From assembly GCA_002897115.2 (NCBI GenBank), contig BCIH01000003.1, positions 1,051,561 through 1,115,560 of the forward strand: DNA of 64,000 nt. The letters are read 5' to 3'. Every line of letters starts with the position of its first letter. Within the stretch, counting starts at the first letter, position 1. Position numbers and translations under genes: made by a program. The DNA comes from Prototheca cutis. Lineage: Eukaryota; Chlorophyta; Trebouxiophyceae; Chlorellales; Chlorellaceae. Below the pieces are notes generated by a model that was given only the letters and a program-made list of their open reading frames with translations, searched no databases and was not told the origin of the DNA. Of this stretch, positions 20,525 to 32,918 are shown piece after piece.

Positions 20525-23500
20525 ATGGAGGTCGACCACGAGCTTCTGGCCTCCATTGCCTCCGGGGGTCTGGGCTCCTGGGAGAAGGGTTCCGACGGTA
20601 CCTCGTACTATCGCAAGCATGAGGATTGCATGGGTGAGTGTTTTCCGATTGCATGCTGGTGGACCCATTTCCAGGAAGAGACATGCCTAAGAGACGAGCA
20701 CCAAGCCCTTCCGGGGGCCCCGCGCTGGACTGTCACTTGCAGGCAGCCTTTCCATCCTGGNTGCACCCGCACCTAGACGTGGCCTGAAACCCCATACAAA
20801 ACGACCAAATCCAATCCCATTCCCTCACCCCATTTTCCATCGATGACTCGGCAGCCTGCCTGCGGGACCTGCAGCGCATGCTGAGAGACGACGAACCCGA
20901 GGAGCGCCNGGCGTATTTTGCTGCCAGCCAGTTCAACTTTGCCAAGTCCGACCTGGTACCCCTCATCCTCACTCACCCAGATGACGACGCACTCCTGGTG
21001 CAAGCACGTGAGTGCGGCCAGTTGTTTTTTGGGGTTAGGGNTTGGGATTTGGGGGGGGGATGTCGGGGTGGCGCTTGGATTGTCCCATGGACCCAAGGCT
21101 CCACGACGAAAATTGGTCAGCCCCTTCCGCACCGCTTCCCTGCATGATGCAGTCAAGGTGGCGACGCTGCTGTGCATGCCGCCTGCCCCCGATACCGTGA
21201 CGCTCAATGGCGCTGCCGCTGCCGCGGCCGCCGCGCGTGTGCGGGAGGCCTTTACTTTGCCTGACGTCCTGCCCCTGGTCCTGGGTCTCCTGGACCGACC
21301 GCTGAGTCTGGGGCCCCGGGCCCNGGAAGACGACGTTGCTCAAATCCAGCTCGTCCTCACGTTCATCCGGTGCGTCCCTGTCTGTTGTTGCCGTGCTTCC
21401 AAACGACAGAAGCATGGCAGATCGCATCACCAACAAATCAAGAAAGAGAAACGAGGTCCCCAATCCATCCGACAATTTCAGGAACTTGTTGGTGATCCCG
21501 GCGCTGGCGGATGCGCCAGGGTCGATGGCAGGTCTGCGCGAGCGGGGGGCACGCCAGGCCGCCGCCTTTGCCTCACGATGCCTCGAAGATGGCGTCACCG
21601 ACGTGCTTGTGCTCGCGGCCTCGGCGGCCAGCGAGGTACGCTCGGTTGTTATTGGCGCTGTGGTGCTCTTTGGGGGGGCCGTGGGGCTGCCGCCGGGCCG
21701 TATCCCTGCGGCCTACCACCACCATTGCCGCCGCCAAAGAAATGCACAAAGAACAAAAGGGTTCAACCTTCACGAATGCACAGAGGCTGTTCAAGCGGGA
21801 GGCGCCGCTGTTGGTGAGCTGTGTGCTGGGTCTGCTGCGGCTGGTTGACGTACAGACGCTGCATGGTGCAGCCAGTGGTCAGGCTACCGCCGAGGACGCT
21901 CGCAAGGGAGGTGGTGTCNCCAAATCGGGCCTTAGCAATAGGCAAGCTTCTGCACCAGGAGCCACCGCCCGGACGGCACCGCCACCGTCTCGGCCNCAGG
22001 GCGGCCCGGCACGGCACGCCCACTCGGAGGCCGTGTTTGTGCGCCGGCACCTCGACCACGGCCGCGACCNCGTGCTGCGCCACCGNCCCGCCCAGCGCGA
22101 ACTGCCCATGCTTTCCACCGTCGAGAACAAGCGCCAAGCCGAAGCCATGGTGAGGGACCCTGCACGGGGGTCGGGTCGGGAGGAGGGGATTTTTTTTAAT
22201 TTTCCCGACGGCTCTGAAGCGCAAGGGGTGCATGGATCGGGCTGCACTGCGACACATCCCAACACTGGAATACAGTGCAAGCAACACTTCAAGCCAATCC
22301 TAACAACACTGAACCATCCGACTAACAAAACCCTATTCCACGCACCGCAGCGTCACGGCGACAATGGCAGCGGGACAGCCTTGNTGCCGAGCTCCGCGGC
22401 CCGGACGCTGGCACCCNAGCTTGCNGCCTTTTTGGAGGAGTTCCTNGCCCAGGGCTACAACACGCTGATGAGCACGGTGCGTGCTTTCTTTGGGTTTGCT
22501 GTGTTCCTGTGAATGATCCTCTGCATCTTCCTTCTAGTGCCTAGGGTTCCTGCGTCGTCTCGCCATGTTACTGAACACCCTCCCCCTTCCCCTTCCCCCC
22601 AAAACATCCCTCCCTGATGATGATGATGATGACGACAGGTGTTTGGGCTGCTGCGACCTGGGCTGCTGGTTTCCGAGCTGCCGCGGGAGGATTTTGACAG
22701 CTTCATGCAATTGGCCAGGGTGTGCACTCAGTACATCCGCCTGAAAGAGGTAAGTTCCTTTTTCTGGTTTGCCTGTGTGCACATGGGTGTGTNGCTCAAG
22801 ATATCACCGCCCCTTCTGCTTGATGTTGTGATGGCACAAATGGGTAGCAGATTGAAAACAGGAATGCCACACCCCGAGTCCCATTCTCTGCATCCCCCTC
22901 GCAGGAAGCCAAGGTGTCCCAGGAGNGCAGCGACGCGAGCGCCGATGGCACCATGACACAAACGCCGCGAAACGAACAGCCCAGCACCAACCAGTCTCCC
23001 TTTGCCAGCATCTCGGCCACAATGGGCTTTGAGAACTTTCACTGGGTGTGCTTGGATGCTGTGTTGTTGGGGGGGGGGGGCCAGGGGGATGGGGCCACTG
23101 CCCAAAGTAGCAGCAGTGTGCTAGCCAGGGCAGCCCTTCAATGCTGAGAGAGCACCTGTCTGGGGGTAGACAGGCTGGGATCATNCAAACAGACGGTGCT
23201 TGTGGATGATGCAACCCTGCATCAACATGCGCAATGCAGCTGCACATGCTGTGGCTAGGCGTGGCGGAGGTGGCGGACAGGAGTGGCAAGCAGACGCAGC
23301 ATGCCGGCAAGGATTGGGGCATTCAGGTGAGATGGGCTCTGATTGGGATGCTTGACGGAAAGGATTTGAATGTGCTGACTAGGACAGCTGGCCATTCCCA
23401 TTACCATCATCCTGCCGGCATTCATTCATTCATTCATTCATTCATTCATCTCCCCCAACCAAAAAAATCACCCACACACTCTTCCTATTCATTTTGGAAC

Positions 23501-26256
23501 AGCATACATCGGTGGCGCTGCTCAAAGAGATGCTTTTGACCCTGGACCTGGCCCGTGTAGCCGGGCCCCGTAGGGACCAGCTCGTCGCCGACAGGCTCCA
23601 GCGCCGGATTCTGCACGATGACCAAAAAGAAAGCGGCCTCCTCCCGGTATGCTGCATTTGTGTTTCGGAGGAACAGAGGGGATGTTGCCNTCATTTGGGG
23701 GAGGGACCGGGTGCAGGGAGCTTCGGTTGCGAATGCCCAGGGACCAAATCAATCCTATCCCCCCCCCCCCCCCAAAAAAAAGGTGCTGTCAAGGCTCATC
23801 CGCGGCTACAACTACCGGTTCCAGCCGCGGAGTCATGCACTGGACCTGGTGGAATGCCTGCATATCGTGCTGAGCATGCTGGACCGCCTGGCGGCCTCAG
23901 GTACGAGCCCGATTGACCGGGTCATGCATGTTTGGAGGGAGGNAAGCTGAATCACGTGAATAAATCACTGCTGCTCCTGAGCTTGGATGCAGCCTGCAGG
24001 CCTTGCCGCTCTGGCTGGCCCAACGAGCAACATGNTCTCTCCCACCCTCGTGGAGCTACCAACAACCTTCAAAACCNACTCCCTCCTATGTGCAGAGATG
24101 GGGGTGTTCCGAGTGAAGACTGCNGTGGCTGGGGGCAAGAAGACCCGGGAGAAGGCCTCGCGTGCAGGCAAGGGTGGCGCAGTGCCAGCGACGGAAGCAG
24201 CAGCAGGTGGGCATGTCGATGCGGCGCAGGAGGCCGAGCTCGGCGTGCACGCCGAGACCGACAAGGAAAATGTGGTCATCTCCCAGAATGCGCCTGTCGC
24301 AACCGGGGATAACAAGGGCAAACCTGGCGAGAGTCAGTCACCGGAAGCATCTCGGCAAAGGGGAGCTGTGCTCCCATCGGGTGAGACCGGGAACGCTGCG
24401 CCTGCCAGTCAGCCCGGGGATGAACGGGAGAGTGATGAGGAAAGCGAGGCNGAGGACGTCCAGGAACATGGGAGGCCGGTGGCCAGGGAGATTGCCTTGG
24501 ATCTGCAGCGCCGAATTCGCCAAGAGTGCGCCCTCCCAGGTGAGATGGAAGGGCCATCTGCACTGTCATTGGCGCATGGGCAGGCAGGGTCATTCTCAAG
24601 GGTATCCAACCCCGCCCACTCCGGCCACTGCCAACCTCTGCAGCTGTGCTCAACTTTATGACCTGGCTTCTCAGTGGCTACCGTGAGAACAGCTCCTTCT
24701 CCATGCAAGCGCTGGTGTCCTTTCTGGAGCGCATCTCCTCACCAAAGGGGCTGAACCTGGAGCCCATGCTCTACCAGGTTTGTCTAGAGGATGGGAGGGC
24801 CATGGTTGCGACAACTCCATCCATTCCACAAGGAACCCTGTCGCCCCGTCGTCATCATCCCGTTCACACCATCTCTCCCCTTCCTNNNNNNNNNNNNNNN
24901 NNNNNNNNNNNNNNNCCCCCCCCCTTCACCACCACTCACACACACCCTCCCCCCTGTGCAAAACCCTGTAAACAGATGAGCGTGCTGCGGGTCTTTCACG
25001 CCCTGTTGTCCGACCGCGAAGCTCGGAGCCGGCCCGCCCTGCGGCCTGCACTGGTGTTGGCGACCCGGGTCACCCGGAACCTCATGGCAAAGTCCGGTTG
25101 GGGTTACAATGGTGGTAATTTGGCCGCATCAGTTGGGAGACATTACTTTGGGTACTCCATGCATGCATGTGGTTGCAGTGAATGAAGCGTACCTTTATTC
25201 CTATTGGAGATGTCGTGCTTAAGAAAGNAAAGGCCAGCAGAAAACTGCAACGATCTTGTGCTTACTTTCTAGACTCCCTCCACGTGCCTAGCAACGACAT
25301 ACTACATAATCCTCTTCCCTGCCATCCCCCTGACCAGGTTGGTGCCCGAGCAGGAGCCAGCAGATGGCGGTGAGACGGCAGAGTCTGGGGTCGCAGAGAA
25401 TGGCGCCAACCAGCCAGAGGTGGAGAGCGGNAGATGCGCCGAAGCGGAAGCCCAGGTGTGGTTCATGCTGAGAGTTTGTGGGGNTTTTTTGTCGGCCATC
25501 GGAGTAACTGCTTCCCCAATAGGCCCTGCTAAAAACATCATCGTCACCTCACCAGCACCGACTGCTTCACAACGTGCATAGGCCAAGGAGTCTTGCACGA
25601 GCATGATGTTCGTGGAGCTCATGTTCTGGAAGACGGCCGCTGTGGCGGAAGACGTCCGAGAGCACTACAACTGGCAGGTGAATGCGGCTGGGCTGGTGGC
25701 TGTCTCTCCGGCCGACAGGGGCCCCTTTTTGTTTAAGGTTTGTTACAGCACAATAAAGAGGGACAGAACCTCTCGCCTNTTTTCCAGATCTTTCTCACAC
25801 CAATTCACGGTGCAGAGGTATCTGTACCCACCGGCACCAATGACAAAGTCCCGAGGAAATGGCGCCGGGCGGGGCAGTTCGTTCGCCAGCGACGACGAGG
25901 GCAGNGCAGGTGGTGCTCTGCCGCGGTCTTCCCAGAAAACGCTGGATGAGGAGCGCCTCGAGCAGCTGCGACGCCTGTTTGAGACCTGCAACGGCGCCAA
26001 GGACTGCCTGGACCGTCTGGTGACGGCCTTTGAAGGCATGATTAAAAAACGTGTCATCGCACGGGCGCTGCAGAGCCTGGGCCTGGTCAAGGGCAAGTTC
26101 ACCCCTCGACAGGTGCATGCACGAGGGGAAGGTCCAGGTGTTTTTGACTGGTTTGGCAATTGGATCTGCATGCGTGATAACGATGTGCGCTCGCCAATGT
26201 GCTGCTGCGTTGGTCTTGCCTGTTTAGCGCTGGCGTCAACGTCTCTTCCATCTCAA

Positions 26257-26347
<91 letters not shown>

Positions 26348-27282
26348 CACAGGACGCGCTGCTGCATTCGTATTTCGAAGAGTACGGCGTCGATGGCCTT
26401 GCCGTGGCGGCGGAGAGACTGAACGCCGGGTTCACGCTCAACCAGGTCCGGCGGCGCATGCGGACGCTCGGCCTGCTGCCTGGTAGAGGCAACGGAGCGG
26501 GGCATGGGCGCAGCGGNGGTGAAATTGATGGTGATGGCAGCTTGTCCGAGGNCGAAGATAATGGCCGTGATGATGAGGCGGGCAGCGGCTCGGGGAATGA
26601 NGAAACGGCGAGTGGCAGCGGCTCTGAGGATCAAGCATCTGACGACGGTGGTTCTTCTGATGACGATGATGATTGGAGCAGTAGCAAGAAGCACGCTGCA
26701 TCCCGCAGTTTGGCCAACTCNAAGCCAGACGGCATGGATGGGGCCGAAGACTCGGGCGAGGGGTCCAAAGTGCAGGCGGTCCGGCCGAGCGGGTATAGCG
26801 AGGTGGACACCGATACACAGGCATCATCGGCGAGCGGGGGTGAGCAGCCTGCTGGCCTGGGCACCAACAGCTCGCCGGCTGCCAGTCCTTTACCAGCAGG
26901 CAAGAAGCGGGCTCGGGACGCTGGTGCTCCTTCGGCTGGGGTTCTAGGAACTGATCCTGCTGAAGGGGACNGCGATGAAGAGGCCGTCGAGGCCAAGAGG
27001 CGAGCGGCGGCGCTGGAGGTCTTGCGTCAACGGCGGATGCGTCAGGAGACGGCAGTGGCNACAGATGGCGTCGATGCGGACAAGCCCGAGCAGTCGANGC
27101 ATGATGGTGCCGGCNCTCCATCATCCCCGCGGCAGCTGGGGGTTGGCTCCATTTCACGACAGCATGAAGCACCCGCAATAATGGGTGCCCTCAAGCCACG
27201 GAAAAGGCTGATGAAAAAAGCGGCCAAACAGCATGTCACCGACGCAATGCTGTACGGTGCCGACATGATGGATGACGACTGA
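20525..27282 (+). CDS. TIMELESS: TIMELESS/Tof1 replication-fork protection protein
   Basis: The partner of TIPIN in the fork-protection complex, acting in S-phase checkpoint signalling and cohesion. About twenty exons; supported ones include 20525-20633, 20855-21007, 21153-21369, 21482-21635, 21784-21813, 22351-22476, 22639-22749, 22905-23045, 23240-23326, 23503-23646, 23783-23900, 24096-24539, 24644-24777, 24976-about 25090, 25582-25677, 25816-26112 and 26353-27282. Family features: the N-terminal ELLASIASGG, YYRKHEDCMACLRDLQRML, LVLTFIRNLLVIPALAD, FLEEF-x-AQGYNTLMST, the signature ASISATMGFENFHW, FVELMFWKT, and the acidic C-terminal half after LIHSYF-like LLHSYFEEYGVDGL. Splicing is not settled at 21814-22150 and between exons near 25090-25450, and an N gap lies in an intron. 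The C-terminal tail is Gly/Ser/Asp rich and disordered. The gene ends convergent with the NSL1-like gene. Confidence 0.93.
23420..23449. repeat. ATTC tetranucleotide repeat in a TIMELESS intron
   Basis: About seven ATTC units, ending roughly 50 bases before an AG acceptor at 23501-23502. Confidence 0.9.
24886..24915. other. Assembly gap (30 N) in a TIMELESS intron
   Basis: N run flanked by a C-rich tract on the right. The adjoining exons (24644-24777 and 24976 onward) are intact. Confidence 0.99.
26261..26344. repeat. Long CA dinucleotide repeat immediately before a TIMELESS exon
   Basis: Forty-two perfect CA units on the sense strand. The run stops only eight bases before the AG acceptor at 26351-26352, so it fills the place where a polypyrimidine tract would lie. 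Confidence 0.98.
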
Positions 27283-27540
27283 TTACTTGTTTAATCCCGG
27301 ATTGCATGGTCCNCTGGAGACTTGATGTGGACACAGGTGTACAGTTTTACACTGCAACGCAACGGTNGACGAGTCAAAGTTGTTGGAGGAGCTGCTCCAC
27401 CGCTGGGGGTATGTACTGGCCGAGGTGAACAGCAAGAAGTCAGGGTACAGAAAAGTGTTCAGATTGCACAGATGGACTTCTTTTTGTCCAGTTATCCGTG
27501 TCCGAATTGCATGTGGAAGGAGCACCACACCAGACCAACA

Positions 27541-28840
27541 TCACATGGCAGCGCCTGCCAGGGCGAGCGCGCGCCGAGAAGNTGCGCCTTCATCATCCAG
27601 CGGCTGTGCATCGTGGTGCGCTGAATCGTCGTTGCAACCCACTTCGGCGTCCATGAACGTGGGGCGGCTGGCAAGAGCCCTTTCCACGGTCCCCGGCGGC
27701 GTCTCAGCCACGCGAGCAACATCCATCTTCAGCGCCGCCACCAGTCGCGTCAGGCGCGCCGTGCTTTCTTCCACTCGTGCCCGCAGCGCGGGGCACTGCT
27801 CCGCACTGGCCTCCAGTCGTCGCTGCAGCTCGACCGGCGACGCATCATGCACCGCAGACACCGGCTCCATTGGGGCCGGTTCTGTGGTGGTGGGCTGGAC
27901 ATCTAATGCATCACCCCCCTCTTCCCCCTCTAGGCTGGGCCGTTCCACGGCCAGTCGGGCAGCCAGCTCCCCCTGCAGTCGGTCAAACATCACAGGCCGA
28001 AGCTCCGCCACACGCTTGGCAGCCGCAGTCACCTGAGCATGCGTGCGTGTGGGGGGGGTGGGGGCAGTGGAATGATTGTCTCTTGCTGCAGGAGCTAGAT
28101 GCAGTGAAGGGGTCATGTGGGCTCCCACAATCCAATGGCATATTCTAAGCAAGGGAAGAAGCAAGGACAGGCATCCCGCCACACTCATTTTCCAATCATC
28201 TCCAGGCTGCAGCAGCTTCTCCACCCCAGTCGAGAAAGAACCCATCCACCTTTTGCTCCAGCTGCAGAACTTCCTCATCCGGTGGCGCGGGGACGAGCAG
28301 CGGCAACTCCGGGGAAGCCACCCTCCTCAGGTCCTCGACAAGTCGTGTCTGGCCCCTGCAGTGCGCATGATTTGTTGGGGGGAGTAGGTGACAATTCACA
28401 GCCGTCCACATCGCTGGTGCCTGCAGCACTGGAGGGTACCCACTGGCTCAACACCACTGCCCGCACCTCACTGGGATCCACGCGTCCAGGAGGCTCGTCA
28501 TCTGATCCTGCAACAACGGCAAAAAAGAGCAAACATCAGCATTTGTGGTCATGGCAACATCATGGCACGGTTTGTGGCCCTGCATGACGCGGGCGCGCAC
28601 CATGCTGGTAGCCAACTCGGCCTCCAGCTCGGTGCCGGCAATTTCCTCATGGTCCTGCGCGTAGCAGCGGGAGGTCTTGTTCTCCCCACGTATTTGGAAT
28701 AAGTATATACGCCCCATCCATTCCAGTAGAAAAGCGCCTCCCATGTCCACCTGGAGAAACTCCGCAAAGGACTGCTCGAGCAGTCCATGCAGGAGCTCGC
28801 GATCCGCATTCGAAGCGACCTGNACGAGCGCTGCCATCAT
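27541..28840 (-). CDS. Coiled-coil protein, possibly kinetochore NSL1/Mis14-like
   Basis: Minus-strand exons 28840-28751, 28654-28601, 28507-28467, 28355-28250 and 28032-27541 join in matching phases to give 260 residues. The start has two adjacent ATG codons (MMAAL). The N-terminal half is helical: SNADRELLHGLLEQSFAEFL, DHEEIAGTELEAELATSM and DQMTSLLDAWIPVRGQTRLV. A Pro-rich turn (ELPLLVPAPPDEEV) is followed by a heptad-like helix LQLEQKVTAAAKRVAELRPV and FDRLQGELAARLAVERP. That arrangement, an Asp-rich segment, a Pro turn, then a coiled coil with an E-L-R-x-x-x-P-like core, resembles the Mis12-complex subunit NSL1/Mis14. The resemblance is one of pattern, not strong identity. The acidic C-terminal tail is unremarkable. 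The gene is convergent with TIMELESS. Confidence 0.5.
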
Positions 28841-29172
28841 GCAGGTCGTCGACGGATTCTAGTGCATCGATTGTTCAAGTACAACGCAGTGTGCACGTTT
28901 GATCTGGCCGCTGCAAACTGCGCCGGGAGCGCAAAATCGTAGGGCCCGGCAGACAGGTGTGGGTTTTCGAATAAAAATCATTTTCGGCGATTGGCACATG
29001 AGCAGCGCGAATCGGCGGAAACTCGCAGAGCCCACTGTTCGCTTTTCTGAAGGATATGACGTAATGAATCATATGGAAGATTAGTTTCATGCAATAGCTC
29101 AATACCGCACGCGGAAGCAGGGCCCTAGGGGAACTTGTCGGAATCTTTCGTGAACGCCAGGAGCTGGTCCCC
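28841..29172. promoter_or_regulatory. Divergent intergenic region, NSL1-like gene and transporter copy A
   Basis: 332 bases between outward-facing start codons; AT-richer than its surroundings around 28960-29090. No specific element identified. Confidence 0.45.
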
Positions 29173-31678
29173 ATGGCGGATGATGTGCCCGCCCATGGAT
29201 CTATGCAGAGCTATATCCAGTGCCTGCGCAACAACCCAGCGTTTGCATGGCTCTGGATTGCGGCATGCGTCGACACCATGGGCAGCTGGATCAAGTGAGC
29301 GGGGCTCTGGAATTATGAGTTTGGGTCCGTGTTCCGTGAGACAGCATTGTGGGTTGGGCCACCCGTGCTGCGGGCTGGGTACTGGAGACGAGGTGTGACC
29401 ATAGCCCCTTGGTAATCTGAAAGCCATGGCTCTCATGGCGGCATGTCCCAACCGACATTGGCGCTGGCTGGGTTTTATTTTTATGTTTTCCCAACCGTCC
29501 CTGCCAATCATTGCCCACCCACCCGCCTTGCAGCTACGTCGCTGTTCTGGATATTATCAGCCACTTTTCCGGCAGGTCGGGTCTCGCAGTGGCTGCCGTG
29601 GTCATCATCCACTTCCTGCCCTCCCTGATCTTTGCCCCTTTGGCCGGGGTAGTTGCAGACAGGTCGGCGGGCTGTGGTGTGGCTTGTCAGGGCGTGGTTC
29701 ACAGCGCACTTGCCGTGGGAACTTGGACTGGTTCTGCTATTCCGTGAAGTGTGNCCCAGGATTTGGGGACAAAGGCACTCCAAACTGGCGCCCCCACAAC
29801 AAGATGGCGTTCCCCATCGTGGCATGGCCCCACGTGAACAGGTTCAATCGCGTGTGGGTGCTGATCACGACGGCGCTGCTGGATGCGGTGGTTGTGACGG
29901 CACTGACGACAGTCAAGCGGGCCGACCAGACGCCCTGGCTGTATGNGCTGCTCCTGCTCCAGTTCAGCTGCTGGGCATTCTACATCCCAGCTCGCGCCGC
30001 ACTGCTGCCGGCGGTGGTCAGACCCGCGGATCTGCCGGCNGCCACGCTGCTCGACTCCTTTTCCTGGTCCCTCACGGGGGCCATCGCCTCCAGCCTGGGC
30101 GGCTTTGTCGCTTCAAAACTAGGCACCGATGCATGCTTTTATTTGGTACGTCGAGTTTGGGAGGGTTGTATCTTGTGTCTGCTTGATTCCTCTGTTCTGA
30201 TGCCCCCATGCATCGACAGCGATGAGATATGCAGTGGATGAGAAGAGAGCCAAACATGCAATCAAGCGGCTCAAATCTTACCCTCTGAACTTCCCGCCAC
30301 TGTGCCGCTGCAGGACGCCGCCACGTANGTGCTCGGCGCGCTGTGCGCGCTGGGCGTGCCGCGCGAGCTGGGCNTCCCCGGATCTGGCCGCCGCCACGAG
30401 GACGCTGGGGTTCCGGCCAAGGCCCTTTCCGACGACGTCGAAGAGCCCTTGCTTCACCACCGCCGCCGAGCTGCAGATGAAGGGGCGACACTTGTCCAGC
30501 GCTCGGCGGGGTCGGTTTCAGAGGCGGTGACCAGCATCGCATCGGTGATCAGCGGCGTGCCACCCCCCGAGGACCAGACGCTCGCGCAGCTGGGCAGCGA
30601 TGAGCGAGCTGATCGCCAGCTTCCGCAAAGTTTTGCAGCCTCCGCCCGGGCCCACGTGGCCAGCGCGGTGTCAGGCATCGCAGAGGGGTGGGCCTACGTC
30701 CTGGCTCCAGAGAACCGGGACGTGCTGGGAATCGCCACGATCAAGGCCGCAGGAAGCCTGACATGGGGGCCCATCGACATNATTAATGTANATTTTGCAG
30801 TGGTGGTCTTTTGGTGGTGGGCACGCTGTGCTTGGTTCTGTTGCAACCCCTGCTCTCTTCAAAAAGAGAAAGCAAACGCGAATGACAGCAAAGCCACTCA
30901 CACATGAACAACCGTGCAGGTCCAGCTGAGTCAGATGCCGGGGATGCAGTCTCTGGGGGACGCGGCAATCACACTGGGGCTGATTTTCGGCGTCTACGGC
31001 TTTGGCTGCACCGTGGGGCCGCTGGCCATCAACCCCCTGGTCCGGCCGGNGGTGCCGCAGCTCTGNGCGGCCAGCTCCATCATGCTGGGCATCCTGAGCA
31101 TCGGTTATGTCATCCTCGCTGCCGCACCCAACGTCTACGTTGTCCTTGCCTCCACGTTTGTCAGATCCGTGGGTGAGGTGGTGTGCTGGGTGGGGTTTCT
31201 GGGAAGGGATGTCTTGGGAACGGGNGTTGTTGTTCAAGAGGGCAAGCGCTACTCCCAACTTCCCCAGCCCGCTCACAAAAACCGCCATATGACACCCAAG
31301 CAATGCGCAGGCACAGCGGTGTTGTGGATCTTTAGCAGCTTGGCCCTGCAGCTGCGGGTTCCGGGGTCAATGCTGGGCCGGATATCAGCGTGGGAGCAGG
31401 CGCTGTTCACCGTGTCNGAGACGATATCGAGCGTGGCNGTCGGTGCGGCGCTGGACAGGGCACACGCCACGGTAGGGCAGGTGATGTGGTCCATCATCGG
31501 TGTCTCGGCGGTCTGCACCGCGGGCTACAGCGCTTGGGCGTCCGCTCTGGTTGCAGAAGGCGAAGCCGCAGCAGAATTGCCAGCAGCATACACNGCGGAC
31601 TTGCTGGCGGCAGACACTGCTGAGCAGGCAAATGGCGATGCAGGGATGGCAGATCATACAGCCATGGCTGCTGCATGA
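29173..31678 (+). CDS. MFS transporter, EntS/MFS_3-like, tandem copy A
   Basis: Six exons, 29173-29294, 29534-29662, 29842-30145, 30314-30787, 30920-31172 and 31311-31678, give 549 residues with about 12 membrane segments. The N-terminal half resembles bacterial multidrug or siderophore exporters of the EntS type: NNPAFAWLWIAACVDTMGSW, VVIIHFLPSLIFAPLAGVVA with its conserved Asp-Arg loop, and RAALLPAVVRPADLPAATLL followed by NSFSW-like DSFSWSLTGAIA. A charged central loop of about 85 residues (exon 4) precedes GIATIKAAGSLTWGPID. The C-terminal half has MQSLGDAAITLGLIFGVYG and LQLRVPGSMLGRISAWEQ. The substrate is unknown. Exons 2, 3 and 5 have exactly the same lengths as in copy B, proving a tandem duplication. 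The exon 4 donor reads GTANAT because of an N. N bases also fall in membrane segments. Confidence 0.92.
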
Positions 31679-32315
31679 GATGAAAGGAGACTGTCTCGGC
31701 CATGCAGCGGCCNCTGGGCAAGGCTGGGCCAGCGGCGCCTTCTCATGCCCGGGTTTTGTTGTGACAGGTGCTCGAGGGATGTGCAGGTGGGATCATGTCC
31801 ATAAGAAATGATGTCGGCCCACATGTGCATGTATACCTCATATACTGTGTTGACTGATATCATCCATTTTCATGAAATGCATGCCGCTTTCCGCGCACTT
31901 CTGCAGTTCATCCATCCATCCACGGGGCCATTCCCCCCAAGCTCGGCTCACGGCCGGTAAACGGTCGCGCGCAGCCTGATCATGACCTCTTGCGATTGCC
32001 TGAAGAGTGTCATTGAGATTTCATGTGACAATGGCACATAGCACTTCTGTTAGGGGCCAGGACCCTGGCGAGCAGGTGGGATTGCCTGGGGGCACGAGAT
32101 CATGACACCTGTCCCACTCAGAGAATACCCGCCATACAGGGGTGGAGTACGATTCCAGACAAGCTTGGGGACACTCCACAACAGCGCCTCCTCTCCACCG
32201 GGGAGAGGAGGCGCCCCACGAGATTGGCAAGCAACAAAGTAACTGGGCATTGCCTCACAGCACGCGTTCAATGGTGCTGTTCCGCGGCGCAGAGCCTGCG
32301 GCAAATCCTGGTGAT
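31679..32315. other. Intergenic, after transporter copy A
   Basis: 3' flank of copy A. No gene seen; includes a short direct CATC repeat near 31911-31922. Confidence 0.4.
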
Positions 32316-32634
32316 CAGATCATATCAGGTGGAGTGCCCGGGAGGGGGATGTGCAAGGGGGACGAGCTCGGTTTTGCGATCAAAAGGCGGCGGTCTTTTG
32401 CCGGTCAGGACCAGTCTCTCCCCCAGGTGGCGGATGTTGCGCGCGGCATTGACGTCGTGGTTCCACACCACACCACAGCTCTGACATTTGAGGATGGCGT
32501 ACTTGTTCCGGGCGGTGCTGCTGTTTGGATTGCGCGCAGTGCTGCAGGAGGGGCCACTGTCAACCGCGGGGCATCATGTCCACCGGCCTCGTCCCGGCCT
32601 GGAGCACCTGTTGCGCTTGATGCCGGNGTACCAC
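32316..32634 (-). pseudogene. Fanzor/TnpB-like RNA-guided nuclease, decayed C-terminal fragment
   Basis: On the minus strand, an open segment from 32573 to the TGA at 32318-32316 contains the C-terminal hallmark of TnpB/Fanzor proteins: KCQSCGVVWNHDVNAARNI at 32489-32433. This is the second half of the zinc ribbon (Cys-x2-Cys-Gly) followed by the RuvC-III Asp in the [RN]-x-D-x-NAA-x-NI motif. The same frame continues upstream through a TGA at 32576-32574 to WY-x-GIKRNRCSRPGRGRW, equivalent to the WYG-IK strand that precedes the first zinc half in TnpB. That part begins just after a CACCCAG acceptor-like site at 32635. The in-frame stop and the lack of recognisable RuvC-I and RuvC-II motifs upstream suggest a broken copy; an unseen intron or a sequencing error at the TGA is the alternative. 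It sits between two tandem transporter copies. Confidence 0.62.
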
Positions 32635-32918
32635 CTGGGTGGGTGTCTTCTCTTCCGACCCCCGCCGCATCGTGAAGGCATGCCTCTTGTGCGTGCTTGC
32701 CAACCTCAATGCCACCCCTGCGGTGCATATCCCAGGGCAGCCGCCGGTGCAGCCCTCCCTTTGAGGTCGTGCTCACGCGGCAGCAATGCGTCGTGCGGGG
32801 CGGTCCGGTGCCGACCGGGGGGCTGTCCCCGGCCCTGCACCAGCCGGCGCATCGACCAGACAGATGCAGTGGCTGCATTGTCCATTCCTGTGGTCCGGCT
32901 TCAACGCAGGGGGATTAG

